64,000 nucleotides of DNA from Carnobacterium viridans (GTDB taxonomy: Bacteria > Bacillota > Bacilli > Lactobacillales > Carnobacteriaceae): NCBI RefSeq assembly GCF_900102725.1, contig NZ_FNJW01000008.1, forward strand, positions 1,674,001-1,738,000. Direction: 5' to 3'. Numbering within the stretch: the first letter of the stretch is position 1; every line of letters begins with the position of its first letter. The notes below the pieces were generated by a model, which was not told where the DNA came from, searched no databases, and worked only from the letters and a program-made list of their open reading frames with translations. Positions 46,767-57,700 of the stretch are shown piece after piece. The translations under genes and the position numbers were made by a program.

Positions 46767-47585
46767 ATGAAAATAAAAAGAAGTGAACGATTGATCGACA
46801 TAACGCGTTATATGCTGGAGAGACCGCATACGTTAGTGTCACTTACCTATTTTGCGAACCGCTACGACTCTGCTAAATCTTCTATTAGTGAAGATTTAAG
46901 TATAGTGAAAAAAACATTTAGAGAACGAGGCACAGGAACTTTGGAAACAGTCCCTGGAGCAGCAGGAGGGGTGCGCTACATACCCGAAATTGCAGCAGAT
47001 GAAGCTGAAGAATTTGTAAAAGAAATGTGTGAACGTTTATCTGAATCAGATCGGCTACTACCAGGCGGCTACGTTTATTTATCTGATTTACTTGGACAAC
47101 CAAGTGTTTTACGTCAAGTCGGGAAAATTATTGCAACGAAGTATTTAGAACAACCGATTGATGCTGTAATGACAGTGGCGACAAAAGGGGTTCCAATTGC
47201 TCAAGCAGTATCAACATACTTGAATGTACCATTTGTTATTGTGCGTAGGGATTCTAAAATAACAGAAGGTTCTACTGTAAGTGTGAATTATGTTTCTGGA
47301 TCGTCTGATCGTGTTGAAAAGATGGAATTATCTAAACGCAGCTTAAAACGTGGATCTCGAGTATTGATTGTAGATGACTTCATGAAAGGCGGCGGTACGG
47401 TTAACGGTATGAAGAGCTTGATTGAAGAATTTGAAGCTGAGCTGGTGGGCATCACAGTTTTTGCTGAATCTACTTTTAGTGGTAATAGAATGGTAGATGA
47501 GTATACGTCTCTTTTATGTGTAGACGATGTGAATGTTCGCGAAAAAACAATTCATGTACAACCAGGAAACTATTTTACCAACTAA
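46767..47585 (+). CDS. purR: Purine operon repressor
   Basis: 272 residues from ATG at 46767; GTG at 46758 lies inside AAAGGTG. An N-terminal winged-helix DNA-binding domain (about 1-75; KSSISEDLSIVKKTFRERGTG) precedes a PRTase-type domain with the PRPP loop VLIVDDFMKGGGTVNGM. In bacilli and lactococci PRPP controls its DNA binding. Position after the isoprenoid/zinc genes and before glmU matches the bacillar order. Confidence 0.95.
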   Translation: MKIKRSERLIDITRYMLERPHTLVSLTYFANRYDSAKSSISEDLSIVKKTFRERGTGTLETVPGAAGGVRYIPEIAADEAEEFVKEMCERLSESDRLLPGGYVYLSDLLGQPSVLRQVGKIIATKYLEQPIDAVMTVATKGVPIAQAVSTYLNVPFVIVRRDSKITEGSTVSVNYVSGSSDRVEKMELSKRSLKRGSRVLIVDDFMKGGGTVNGMKSLIEEFEAELVGITVFAESTFSGNRMVDEYTSLLCVDDVNVREKTIHVQPGNYFTN

Positions 47586-47590
47586 AGAAT

Positions 47591-47636
47591 AGCGAGGATA
47601 AAGGTGAGTCTAGTACCTTTGTTCTCGCTATTTTTA
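47591..47636 (+). terminator. Terminator of purR
   Basis: agcgaggataaaggt pairs with acctttgttctcgct (one wobble region), followed by T5. Confidence 0.8.
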
Positions 47637-47702
47637 ATTGGTTTTTTATTTCTTATTTTTTACTTGTAACAGAAGTGTAAGCTATCTCATATATATTACT
47701 TC

Positions 47703-47731
47703 TTGAAAACTGATTATGTATAAGCTATCAT
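47703..47731 (+). promoter_or_regulatory. Promoter of glmU
   Basis: TTGAAA (47703-47708) and TATCAT (47726-47731) are 17 bases apart, about 90 bases before the glmU start. Confidence 0.55.
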
Positions 47732-47821
47732 AAAATAGGAGACTTTGTAGTAAAAAGTCTTAGCTTAATTAAACTAAAATGAACAATAAAAAAAGAACAA
47801 AATAAGATAGGAGTTTATATA

Positions 47822-49189
47822 ATGCCACAACGTTATGCAGTGATATTAGCAGCAGGACAAGGTTCAAGAATGAAATCTAAGTTATACAAAGTGTTGCACC
47901 CGGTTGCAGGTAAACCAATGGTTGGACATGTAGTAAGTCAAGTTGAAGCTATAGGCGCAGATAAAATCGTAACGATTGTTGGAGTGGGCGCTGAGAAAGT
48001 AAAAGATTATCTTGGCTCGCGTTCTGAATACGCTATTCAATCTGAACAGTTGGGAACGGGACATGCTGTTATCCAGGCTGAAGAATTATTAAAAGACAAA
48101 GAAGGAACGACATTGGTTATTTGTGGAGATACACCGCTATTAACTGCTGAAACGTTAACGCATTTATTTGATAATCATCAAGAGCAAGGAGCAAAAGCAA
48201 CTATTTTAACGGCACATGCAGAAAATCCTACTGGATATGGTCGAGTGATTCGTAATGAACTAGGAAATGTCGAGAAAATAGTGGAACAAAAAGATGCGAG
48301 TTCAGAAGAATTACAAGTACAAGAAATCAATACTGGAACCTATTGTTTTGATAATCAATTATTATTTGACGCTCTTAAACAAGTTGGGAATGATAATGTT
48401 CAAGGGGAGTACTACTTACCAGATGTAATTGAGATATTAAAAAAACAAGAATACGTCGTTTCGGCTTATAAAATGGATAACGAAGAAGAAGCGTTAGGTG
48501 TAAATGATCGGATTGCTTTAGCTGAAGCAACAAGATTAATGCGAAGCCGTATCAATAAAAAACATATGCAAAATGGGGTTACTTTTATTGACCCGGCAAC
48601 AACGTATATTGATAGTGACGTAGAAATTGGTTTGGATACAGTTATAGAAGCAGGTGTTAGCCTTAAAGGGACTACCACTATTGGAGAAGATTGTTTTATT
48701 GGTTCAAATTCTGAAGTTTCAAATAGCAAAATCGGGAACAATGTTCGTGTAACAAGTTCCACTATCAAAGATTCTGAGATGTCTGCTAATAGCAATATTG
48801 GACCTTACAGTCATTTGCGTCCAAATAGCAAAATTGGAAATTCTGTTCATATTGGAAACTTTGTTGAAATCAAAAATGCGACAATTGCGGAAGATACTAA
48901 AGTAGGTCATTTAACGTATATTGGTGATGCTGATTTAGGGAAAAATATTAATGTAGGTTGCGGGACTATTTTTGTTAATTATGATGGAAAAAACAAACAT
49001 CGTACAACTGTTGGAGATAATGTGTTTGTAGGCTGTAATGCTAACTTGATTGCACCTATCACAATTGAAGAGAATGTTTACATTGCTGCGGGTTCAACGA
49101 TAACTAAAGATGTTCCTACTGAATCACTTGCGATTGCACGGACTCGTCAAGAGAATAAACTGAACTATTTTGACCGTTTGTCACATTAA
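47822..49189 (+). CDS. glmU: Bifunctional UDP-GlcNAc pyrophosphorylase / GlcN-1-P acetyltransferase
   Basis: 455 residues. The N-terminal uridyltransferase domain starts [15 protein letters not shown], and the C-terminal half is a left-handed beta-helix of hexapeptide repeats ending with [25 protein letters not shown]. Makes UDP-GlcNAc for peptidoglycan and teichoic acid synthesis. ATG after ATAGGAG. Followed by prs as in bacilli; spoVG, which lies between purR and glmU there, is missing. Confidence 0.96.
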   Translation: MPQRYAVILAAGQGSRMKSKLYKVLHPVAGKPMVGHVVSQVEAIGADKIVTIVGVGAEKVKDYLGSRSEYAIQSEQLGTGHAVIQAEELLKDKEGTTLVICGDTPLLTAETLTHLFDNHQEQGAKATILTAHAENPTGYGRVIRNELGNVEKIVEQKDASSEELQVQEINTGTYCFDNQLLFDALKQVGNDNVQGEYYLPDVIEILKKQEYVVSAYKMDNEEEALGVNDRIALAEATRLMRSRINKKHMQNGVTFIDPATTYIDSDVEIGLDTVIEAGVSLKGTTTIGEDCFIGSNSEVSNSKIGNNVRVTSSTIKDSEMSANSNIGPYSHLRPNSKIGNSVHIGNFVEIKNATIAEDTKVGHLTYIGDADLGKNINVGCGTIFVNYDGKNKHRTTVGDNVFVGCNANLIAPITIEENVYIAAGSTITKDVPTESLAIARTRQENKLNYFDRLSH

Positions 49190-49294
49190 AAGTTGAATAA
49201 AAACTCTTTAAATACTTGATTTTTAGGTGAGAAGTATCTACTATTAATATGATATGTAGTAAATAATTTGTAAATAAAGAAAGTGGAGGTCACT

Positions 49295-50284
49295 ATGTCA
49301 GAACATTATTTTGATCCAAAGTTAAAGATTTTTGCGTTAAACTCTAATAAGCCATTAGCAGAAAAAATTGCCAAATCGGTTGGAGTAGAATTAGGAAAAC
49401 TATCTGTGGATCAATTCAGCGATGGAGAAATTAGAATCAATATTGAAGAAAGTATTCGTGGAGCTCATGTTTATATCATTCAATCAACATCAAGACCTGT
49501 AAATGATAATTTAATGGAATTATTGATTATGATTGATGCTTTAAAACGTGCCAGTGCAGCAACGGTTAATATCGTTATGCCTTATTATGGTTATGCAAGA
49601 CAAGACCGTAAAGCTCGTTCTAGAGAACCCATCACTGCGAAACTTGTTGCTAATATGATTACAGCTGCTGGAGCTGATCGCATGCTGACACTAGACTTAC
49701 ACGCTGCTCAAATTCAAGGCTTTTTCAATATGCCTGTTGATCACTTGGTAGGTGCCCCTCTTTTAGCAAGTTATTTCTTATCAAAAGGAATCGCTACGGA
49801 AGCAGAAGACGTAGTTGTTGTTTCGCCAGATCATGGTGGCGTAACTCGTGCACGTAAATTAGCTGAGTTCTTAAAAGCTCCAATTGCTATTATTGACAAA
49901 CGTCGTCCTAAAGCAAATGTGGCGGAAGTGATGAACATCATTGGCAACGTAAAAGGTAAAAAATGTATTTTAATTGATGATATGATCGATACTGCAGGAA
50001 CCATTACGTTAGCTGCCCAAGCTCTTTCTGAAGCTGGAGCTACAGAAGTTTATGCCTGCTGTACACATCCTGTTTTATCAGGTCCAGCCATTGAACGCAT
50101 TCAAAATTCAGTGATCAAACAATTGATTGTTACGGATTCAATTTATCTTCCTGAAGATAAAAAAATTGATAAGATTGTTGAAGTAAGTGTCAGCAATCTA
50201 TTGGGTAGTGCTATTATGCGTATCCATGAAAACAAGTCTGTTAGTCCGTTATTTGAAGCAAAATATACAGGTGTAGTAGAATAA
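49295..50284 (+). CDS. prs: Ribose-phosphate pyrophosphokinase
   Basis: Makes PRPP from ribose 5-phosphate and ATP. 329 residues from ATG at 49295 behind GTGGAGGT. Conserved blocks: [50 protein letters not shown] and the PRPP loop [13 protein letters not shown]. The ribosomal protein gene ctc that follows prs in B. subtilis is absent. Confidence 0.96.
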   Translation: MSEHYFDPKLKIFALNSNKPLAEKIAKSVGVELGKLSVDQFSDGEIRINIEESIRGAHVYIIQSTSRPVNDNLMELLIMIDALKRASAATVNIVMPYYGYARQDRKARSREPITAKLVANMITAAGADRMLTLDLHAAQIQGFFNMPVDHLVGAPLLASYFLSKGIATEAEDVVVVSPDHGGVTRARKLAEFLKAPIAIIDKRRPKANVAEVMNIIGNVKGKKCILIDDMIDTAGTITLAAQALSEAGATEVYACCTHPVLSGPAIERIQNSVIKQLIVTDSIYLPEDKKIDKIVEVSVSNLLGSAIMRIHENKSVSPLFEAKYTGVVE

Positions 50285-50320
50285 GTTAGCCTATTCTTAT
50301 AATCAAATGAATTGAAGAAA

Positions 50321-50358
50321 TGTGATAAGGAAAAAGAAGTTTTCTTATCACATTTTTT
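50321..50358 (+). terminator. Terminator of prs
   Basis: tgtgataaggaaaa pairs with ttttcttatcaca, followed by T6. Confidence 0.85.
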
Positions 50359-50464
50359 GATGTAAAAGACAGAGTTAACTAGATTAATCTAAAACTACTT
50401 CAAGTACACTATCCTTAACGCAGTAGCTTCTTAGTAAAAATTCAGAGAAGTGGAGTCAAAAGAT

Positions 50465-50896
50465 ATGAAAAAATTTAAAGATCATTTAGAATTGGTTCGT
50501 CCTTTTGATGGTATAATTATTATCCTATTATTATTAGGATCATTTATACCACTTGTCATCTTTGGTCAGTCTACAAAAAATCTAGATGAAAATAGCTCTA
50601 TTTATGCTGTAGTATCTATTGATGGTGAACCAGTTAAAGAAATAGAATTAACAGAAAATACCCCCCAAGAATCATTTACTTTTTATCCAGCAGAAGGACA
50701 ATACAATATTGTTGAAGTTGATGGAACAAAAATTCGTAATAAAGAAGACAATAGCCCAGATCAAATTGCTGTGAAAACAGGTTGGATCAGTAAACCTGGT
50801 GAAACGGCAATATGCTTGCCACATAAATTGATTATTGAAATCAAAGCCAAAGATGATTCGAATGAAACGGATGATGATGTGATTATTCCGCTTTAA
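50465..50896 (+). CDS. NusG domain II-containing membrane-anchored protein
   Basis: 143 residues from ATG at 50465 behind GTGGAG. One membrane helix (about 17-38; IIIILLLLGSFIPLVIF) is followed by an outer domain of the NusG_II type (IYAVVSIDGEPVKEIELTENTPQESFTFYPAEGQYNIVEVDGTKIR...CLPHKLIIEI). Such proteins are common beside heptaprenyl or FMN-related genes in Firmicutes but their role is unknown. It stands between prs and the M20 peptidase with its own terminator. Confidence 0.8.
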   Translation: MKKFKDHLELVRPFDGIIIILLLLGSFIPLVIFGQSTKNLDENSSIYAVVSIDGEPVKEIELTENTPQESFTFYPAEGQYNIVEVDGTKIRNKEDNSPDQIAVKTGWISKPGETAICLPHKLIIEIKAKDDSNETDDDVIIPL

Positions 50897-50903
50897 CGAA
50901 AAT

Positions 50904-50945
50904 GGTTCACAACGACTAGATAATAGTCGTTGTGAACTATTTTTT
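50904..50945 (+). terminator. Terminator of the NusG_II gene
   Basis: gttcacaacgacta (50905-50918) pairs perfectly with 50924-50937, followed by a T-rich tail. Confidence 0.88.
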
Positions 50946-51085
50946 ATGCATTTAAAAAGTTTTTATGTATATTAACTGTATATAATTAAGTTTAACTGTA
51001 TTAATTTGCAATTTAATGCGTGTAGAAGTATACTATACGCATTATCTAATAGTTTAAAAACTTAAAAGTGAAAAGGAGTTTGGGT

Positions 51086-52423
51086 ATGGATTCTATGATT
51101 AAAGAAGTACATAAAACAGAAAGTCTTTTGGCTTTGCAGAAATTGATTGCTATACCATCTGTGAATACTTCAGATGGTATGACAAACCCACCTTTTGGAA
51201 AAGCGATTGAAGATTGTTTGACAGAAGCATTAGTGATTTGCGAAGAATTGGGAATGACCACCTATCATGATCCAGCGGGTTTTTACGGTTACGCTGATTA
51301 TGGTCAAGGAGAAGAATTGGTAGGAATCCTTTGTCATTTGGATGTGGTACCAGAAGGAAATTTAACTTTATGGAAAACTAATCCTTTTGAAGGTGTAGTG
51401 AAGGATGGCGTTATCTATGGTCGTGGAAGTCAAGACGATAAAGGTCCTACAATTGCTGCCTTATATGCATTTAAAGCAGTGGTTGATGCAGAATTAACCT
51501 TTAATAAACGAATCCGATTTATTTTTGGTACAGATGAAGAGACCCTTTGGCGTTGTATGGATCAGTACAACTTGAACGAAGAAGCACCGACAATGGGCTT
51601 TGTTCCTGATGGTGTCTTTCCTTTAACTTACGCAGAAAAAGGGTTGCTACAGGCTAAGTTAATAGGGCCTGGAAGTAACAATCTTGCTTTACATTGCGGT
51701 GAAGCATCAAATGTTGTTCCGGGAAAAGCGAGTTATACCGGTCAAGATGCAAACGAAATTGCCGAAACGCTAAAAGAATTAGGAATAGATTATGTACTAG
51801 CTAATCAAATGATTACTGTAAATGGAAAAGCGGTTCATGCAAGTACAGCCGAACTGGGAATTAATGCTATAAATAAACTAGCTCAAGGTTTAGCCGCTCA
51901 TTACACTCATCCGGTAATAAATTTTCTAGCAGAAAAAGTTGCAAATGAAACAAATGGCTTTAGTATCTGTGGAGAAGTTAAAGACGCATTAACTGGAGAA
52001 TTAACGTTTAATGTAGGGAGTGTTCACATAGATGAAGCAAGTTCTGAGATTGTTTTAGACTTGCGAATTCCTGTCAAGTACACAATAGAAGGCATAGCTT
52101 CACTAGTGGAGAAAACAGCCAATGAATACAAATTGGTTTATGAGGAATATGATGCTGTTCCATCATTGTATATTCCGAAAGAAAGTCCGCTCGTTCAAAC
52201 GTTAATGGCTATCTATCGTGATAAAACAGGCGACTTATCTGAACCAACTACTAGTGGCGGAGCAACTTATGCTCGGAAAATGACCAATATGGTAGCTTTT
52301 GGTGCTCACTTCCCGTATACAAAAAGCCTAGCTCATCAAGAGAATGAAGGTATGAAGTTAGAAGAGTTGTATTTAGCGATGGACATTTATGCAGAAACAA
52401 TTGCTCAATTATGTTGTAAATAA
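51086..52423 (+). CDS. M20-family dipeptidase (PepV/Sapep-like)
   Basis: 445 residues from ATG at 51086, eight bases from AAAAGGAG. Metal ligands are all present: CHLDVVPEG (His, Asp), GRGSQDDKGP (Asp), GTDEET (Glu pair), and HQENEGM (His) near the C terminus. The lid domain lies about 180-370. Family members cleave dipeptides, including beta-Ala dipeptides, in the cytoplasm of lactic acid bacteria. Confidence 0.9.
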   Translation: MDSMIKEVHKTESLLALQKLIAIPSVNTSDGMTNPPFGKAIEDCLTEALVICEELGMTTYHDPAGFYGYADYGQGEELVGILCHLDVVPEGNLTLWKTNPFEGVVKDGVIYGRGSQDDKGPTIAALYAFKAVVDAELTFNKRIRFIFGTDEETLWRCMDQYNLNEEAPTMGFVPDGVFPLTYAEKGLLQAKLIGPGSNNLALHCGEASNVVPGKASYTGQDANEIAETLKELGIDYVLANQMITVNGKAVHASTAELGINAINKLAQGLAAHYTHPVINFLAEKVANETNGFSICGEVKDALTGELTFNVGSVHIDEASSEIVLDLRIPVKYTIEGIASLVEKTANEYKLVYEEYDAVPSLYIPKESPLVQTLMAIYRDKTGDLSEPTTSGGATYARKMTNMVAFGAHFPYTKSLAHQENEGMKLEELYLAMDIYAETIAQLCCK

Positions 52424-52428
52424 AAATA

Positions 52429-52473
52429 AAAAGGAACGGAGTCGAGAAAAATTCTCAACTCCGTTCCTTTTAT
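52429..52473. terminator. Bidirectional terminator between dipeptidase and ldh
   Basis: aaaaggaacggagt pairs with actccgttcctttt, with an inner gag/ctc stem. It serves both convergent genes. Confidence 0.9.
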
Positions 52474-52482
52474 TAATAAAGA

Positions 52483-53457
52483 TTAGTTTTCTTTTTCCAA
52501 AGCTTCAAATGCATCGGCAGTAATTTTTTTTAATGTAGATGCAGATAAATTCATTTTGTCCATTTCAGAATCATTTAGTGGAATCTCGATAACGCGTTGG
52601 ATTCCCTGTCTGTTAATGATTGCTGGAGCACCAATGAATACATCATTTTGTCCATATTCACCGTTTAAGTGAACTGAAAGAGGCAACACAGCATTTTCAT
52701 CATTGAAGATAGCTTTTGTAATCCGAGCAAGTGACACAGCAATACCGTAGAACGTAGCACCCTTTTTCTGAATAATATTGTAAGCAGAATCTCTTACGCT
52801 AAAGAATACATCAACAAGAGCTTTTTCGTCAGTCTCTGGATTATCTTTGATCCACTCATTGATGCTTAGTCCAGCAATGTTTGCATGAGACCATACTGGG
52901 AACTCTGTATCTCCGTGTTCGCCTAAAATATAACTATGAACGTTACGTGTATCAACGCCTGTTAATTCAGCGATAGCTTGACGGAAACGAGCGGTATCCA
53001 GTGAAGTACCTGATCCAATTACGCGGCTCTTAGGAAGTCCAGAAAATTTCCAAGTTGCATAAGTCAATATATCTACAGGATTTGTTGCTACTAAGAAGAT
53101 ACCATCAAAGCCACTATCCATTACTTGACCAACTAAGCTTTTGAAAATTCTTAGGTTTTTTTGTACTAAGTCTAATCGAGTTTCACCTGGCTTTTGAGCT
53201 GCACCAGCTGTAATTACAACGATATCTGCGTCATGGCAGTCGCTATAACTTGCTGAGTAGATTTTTTTAGGAGAAGTAAATACTAAAGCATCTGATAAAT
53301 CAATAGCATCTCCTTCTGTTTTGTTTGTATCGATATCGATGATTCCTAATTCTTGAGCAATATTTTGAGTTACTAGGGCAAAGGCATAACTAGAACCAAC
53401 TGCTCCATCTCCAATTAAAATTACTTTTTGGTGGTCTTTTACTTCTTGTTTAGTCAT
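52483..53457 (-). CDS. ldh: L-lactate dehydrogenase
   Basis: Reduces pyruvate to L-lactate and regenerates NAD+. 324 residues: [17 protein letters not shown] (NAD fold), [17 protein letters not shown] with the substrate Arg, [27 protein letters not shown] and the catalytic His in [18 protein letters not shown] after AAAGGAG. It is inserted on the opposite strand between prs and pth. The 641 bases upstream (53458-54098) contain no gene. Confidence 0.96.
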   Translation of the reverse strand: MTKQEVKDHQKVILIGDGAVGSSYAFALVTQNIAQELGIIDIDTNKTEGDAIDLSDALVFTSPKKIYSASYSDCHDADIVVITAGAAQKPGETRLDLVQKNLRIFKSLVGQVMDSGFDGIFLVATNPVDILTYATWKFSGLPKSRVIGSGTSLDTARFRQAIAELTGVDTRNVHSYILGEHGDTEFPVWSHANIAGLSINEWIKDNPETDEKALVDVFFSVRDSAYNIIQKKGATFYGIAVSLARITKAIFNDENAVLPLSVHLNGEYGQNDVFIGAPAIINRQGIQRVIEIPLNDSEMDKMNLSASTLKKITADAFEALEKEN

Positions 53458-53658
53458 GATGCAACAAACTCCTTTATAAATATTATTCTTACTAAAGATA
53501 GTGTAACACTTAACAAACTTTTTGTAAATCGAAATTTAAAAAATAAACAAAACTAACAGAAACTGATTAATAGGCTTTTTTTTCGAAAAAATTATGTGAA
53601 AAAAATCTATTTGTTTACATAAATCAGGTTCAAATGTCTAGGTTTATTAATTAAAGCG

Positions 53659-53668
53659 TTCGGCCGAA
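53659..53668. promoter_or_regulatory. Palindrome in the ldh-pth intergenic region
   Basis: TTCGGCCGAA is a perfect GC-rich palindrome in very AT-rich DNA, about 200 bases upstream of ldh. A second small hairpin (cgaaagt/actttcg) lies at 53685-53707. No known Rex or cre site was seen. The rest of 53458-54098 holds the pth leader, whose 5' UTR has short hairpins (acgaa/ttcgt; tccatt/aatgga). Confidence 0.3.
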
Positions 53669-53953
53669 ACAAATAGTAGAAAAACGAAAGTCTTTTGTAT
53701 ACTTTCGCTTACATCATATAACTAAAGTGTAGTATTTCAAAGCAAAAAGTGATGAATAGATGATAATTTGAAAATAAAAAGATTAAATTCATTGAATTTT
53801 TTTTAAAAAACCAATGGTAGTAAGAGAGATAGGGCAATAATAATGGCCGAACGATCAGTACGTAATAGAATGAGAGAATGAAAATTTTGATGGGAAAGTC
53901 TGTAAGTCTTTTGAAAAGATTTAGACATAAAGATTAGAGAAAACCCATAGAAC

Positions 53954-53964
53954 TGTGGTATACT
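53954..53964 (+). promoter_or_regulatory. Extended -10 promoter of pth
   Basis: TGTGGTATACT, identical to the metS and veg P1 -10 regions, about 135 bases before pth. Confidence 0.55.
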
Positions 53965-54098
53965 ATATGAAATTGTTACTGGACGAATTTTTTTCGTGCG
54001 GCGCTTTTTTGCGTAAAAAATGCTTAGTATCCATTGAATGGATAAAAAGAATGGATAAAAAAAGAAATGTGAAATAATCAACTGGAGTGTACTAAATA

Positions 54099-54674
54099 AT
54101 GAAAATGATAGTTGGCTTGGGAAACCCTGGCGCAAAATATAAAAACACAAAACACAATATTGGTTTTATTGCAGTGGATGAATTTGCGATTCAGCACAAA
54201 ATGGAGTTTAGTAAAACGAAATTTGAATCACTGTATGCAGAAGCGTTTGTTGGAACTGAAAAAGTTCTTTTAGTAAAACCGCAAACATTTATGAATGATT
54301 CGGGAAGAGCTGTTCGTCAGTTAATGGATTATTTTAATGTGGAAGTAAAGGACTTAGTTATTATTTATGATGATTTAGATTTGCCTGTTGGAAAATTACG
54401 CTTGCGTCAAAAAGGTAGTGCAGGCGGACACAATGGGATTAAGAGTATTATTCAACACATAGATACAGCAGACTTCAACCGTATTCGAATTGGAATCGAT
54501 CGTCCAGTGGGGAAACAAACTGTTGTACAGCATGTATTAAGTGGTTTTCCTAAAAGTCAGCACGAAGAACTGTTGATTACGATCAAGGATAGTGTAGCAG
54601 CGCTAGAGTATTGGATAGAAGGACATCCGTTTTTAGAAGTTATGAATCAATTTAATAAAAAAAAGAACGCATAA
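54099..54674 (+). CDS. pth: Peptidyl-tRNA hydrolase
   Basis: Releases tRNA from stalled peptidyl-tRNA. 191 residues: MKMIVGLGNPGAKYKNTKHNIGF contains Asn9 and catalytic His19; KPQTFMNDSG and VIYDDLDLPVGKLRLRQKGSAGGHNGIKSI complete the active site. Upstream of mfd as in bacilli (spoVC-mfd). Confidence 0.96.
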   Translation: MKMIVGLGNPGAKYKNTKHNIGFIAVDEFAIQHKMEFSKTKFESLYAEAFVGTEKVLLVKPQTFMNDSGRAVRQLMDYFNVEVKDLVIIYDDLDLPVGKLRLRQKGSAGGHNGIKSIIQHIDTADFNRIRIGIDRPVGKQTVVQHVLSGFPKSQHEELLITIKDSVAALEYWIEGHPFLEVMNQFNKKKNA

Positions 54675-54703
54675 AAAACAGAAAATGTGAAACTAAAAAA
54701 AGT

Positions 54704-54735
54704 AGTGAAGCCCAGAAAATTCTGAGCTTCTTTTG
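54704..54735 (+). terminator. Weak terminator after pth
   Basis: gaagc-cagaa/ttctg-gcttc type stem with one mismatch and a short T4 tract. Confidence 0.55.
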
Positions 54736-54790
54736 TTCAGTTTAATGATCTGTTTGTAAATAAAAAAATAGATTGGAAGGAGCTCTTACA

Positions 54791-57700
54791 GTGGGAGATA
54801 TAAAAAAAATACTAGCTGATGCGCCTGATGTTAAAGCTTTGCTAGATCAACTAGAGCAACATCAATCACAATTGATAACAGGATTATCTGGTTCAGCAAG
54901 AACGTTAGTCCTGAGTACGTTAGTAGCAGAAAAGAAAAAGCCATTTATTATTGTGACGCATAATTTATTTCATGCCAATCAGTTGATGGAAGATTTTGCA
55001 GATTGGGTACCTGAAGACCGACTACATCTTTTTCCGGTTGATGAAATGATCTATGCAGAAATGTCTGTAGCTTCACCTGAGGCAAGAGCTGAACGAGTAG
55101 CAACATTAGATTTTTTGTTATCTGAAAAATTTGGTGTTGTGATTGTACCTCTTGCGGGTGTGCGTAAATTATTGCCGCCAAAAGAAATATGGCAGGCCGC
55201 ACAATTTACAATCAAACAAGGAGGGGAACTGGATTTAACTCATTTATCTCAGCGATTAGTAGATATGGGCTATACTCGCCAACAATTAGTGAATAGTCCT
55301 GGTGAATTTAGTATTCGCGGTGGAATTGTCGATATTTATTCTTTAACCGAAGAATTTCCAATTCGGATTGACTTGTTTGATACTGAAATTGATTCGTTGC
55401 GTTATTTTGATGCTGCTACACAACGTTCCATTCAAACAATTGAAAAAGCAACTATTCTTCCCGCAACAGATACCGTTTATACCAAAGAACAATTAACGGC
55501 TGCAGCACCTAAATTTAGTAAAGCTGTCGAAAGAAATCTGAGCTTAATACAAGATGCTTCCGAAAAACAAACGTTTATCAAGCAAATGACACCTATTTCA
55601 GATGCTTTCCAAAAAGGTGAACCAATTGATGAATTAACGATGTTTACAGATTTTATTTATCCTGAAAAAAATAGTGTATTGGATTACATGAGTAAAAAAG
55701 GAATTGTTGTGATGGATGAGTATCCTAGGATAATGGATACTGATCGTCGGTTAAGTGAAGAAGAAGCGGAATGGGTAATTAGTAAACTGAGTGAGCGACG
55801 CATTTTGCAAAATCAAGTCTTTTCAAATAATTTTCGTGATCAATTAAAAGCATTAAACACGAGTATCTTATACTTTGCAGTTTTTCAAAAAGGAATGGGA
55901 AATACTCGGTTTAATCACATTCATGCTTTTCAATATCGGAATATGCAGCAGTTTTTTGGTCAAATGCCGTTACTTAAAACAGAGATGGATCGTTGGATAA
56001 AACAAAAAAATACGATTATCATTATGGTGCCAAATACTGATCGAGCTAAAAAAGTACATCAAACGTTCAAAGATTTTGAAATTACGAGTAAAATAGTCAA
56101 GCCTGCTAGGCTTGAACTTGAAAAAGTGCAAATCGTTGAAGGGTATGTTCAGTCAGGTTTTGAGATGCCGACAGATAAACTGGTAGTCATTACCGAACGA
56201 GAGCTATTCAATAAAGTCACTAAGAAAACTGCTAGACGCCAAACACTATCCAATGCAGAACGGTTGAAAAGTTACAGCGAACTGAATCCTGGGGATTACG
56301 TTGTCCATGTTAATCACGGGATTGGGAAATATACGGGAATGGAAACTCTTGAAATTGATGGCATTCATCAAGATTATATGTCGATCATTTATAAAGATGA
56401 TGCGAAATTATTTATTCCTGTAACTCAACTTAATTTACTGCAAAAATATGTTTCTTCCGAAGCGAAAACGCCAAGAGTTAATAAATTAGGCGGAACAGAA
56501 TGGGCTAAAACAAAGAAAAAAGTGGCGACTAAAATTGAAGACATCGCGGATGAACTCATTGAGCTATACGCTGCCCGAGAACAAGAAGTAGGGTATGCAT
56601 TTTCTCCAGATGATGCCTATCAAGAGGAATTTGAGAATGCTTTTCCGTATACAGAAACAGATGATCAATTGCGTAGTACTGCTGAGATCAAACATGATAT
56701 GGAACAGAAAAAACCAATGGATCGTTTACTCGTTGGTGATGTTGGATATGGTAAAACAGAAGTAGCAATGCGGGCAATTTTTAAAGCTGTTCAAGAAGGA
56801 AAACAAGCAGCCTTTTTAGTGCCAACAACTATTTTAGCGCAACAGCACTATGAAACGATGCTGCAACGCTTTGCTGATTTTCCGATTGAGATTGGTTTAT
56901 TGAGTCGTTTCCGAACAAAAAAACAGCAGAATGAAACGATAGCAGGTCTAAAAAAAGGACAAGTTGATATTGTGGTCGGAACACACCGTATTTTATCAAA
57001 AGATATTGAATTTCAAGATATCGGTTTACTGATAGTAGATGAAGAACAACGATTTGGTGTGAAGCATAAAGAGAAATTAAAACAGTTAAAAGCGCAAGTG
57101 GATGTCCTAACCTTAACTGCAACACCTATTCCACGAACGCTTCATATGTCTATGCTAGGTGTAAGAGACTTATCTGTTATCGAAACTCCACCTGCAAATC
57201 GTTATCCGGTTCAGACATATGTAATGGAACAAAATCTAGGAGCAATACGTGAAGCTGTTGAACGAGAAATGGCACGTGGCGGACAAGTCTTTTATTTATA
57301 TAATCGAGTAGCCACGATTGAGAAAAAAGTAGATGAACTACAACAGTTGATTCCAGACGCGAGAATCGGCTATGCCCATGGGCAAATGACAGAAGGACAA
57401 CTTGAGAACACGTTGCTGCAATTTATTGAAGGGGAATACGACATGTTAGTCACCACTACGATCATTGAGACTGGTGTCGATATGCCCAATGTAAATACGT
57501 TGTTTGTAGAGAATGCAGATCATATGGGATTATCACAATTGTACCAATTGCGCGGTCGCGTAGGTAGAAGTAATCGTGTTGCATATGCCTACTTCTTGTA
57601 TCAGCCAAATAAAGTGCTAAATGAAGTCAGCGAAAAAAGATTACAAGCGATTAAAGATTTTACTGAACTAGGCTCAGGATTTAAAATCGCCATGCGTGAC

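Noticed and set aside
53803-54150. 115-residue minus-strand frame overlapping the pth start
   Set aside because: It overlaps the pth promoter and start, lacks a ribosome binding site and resembles no protein.
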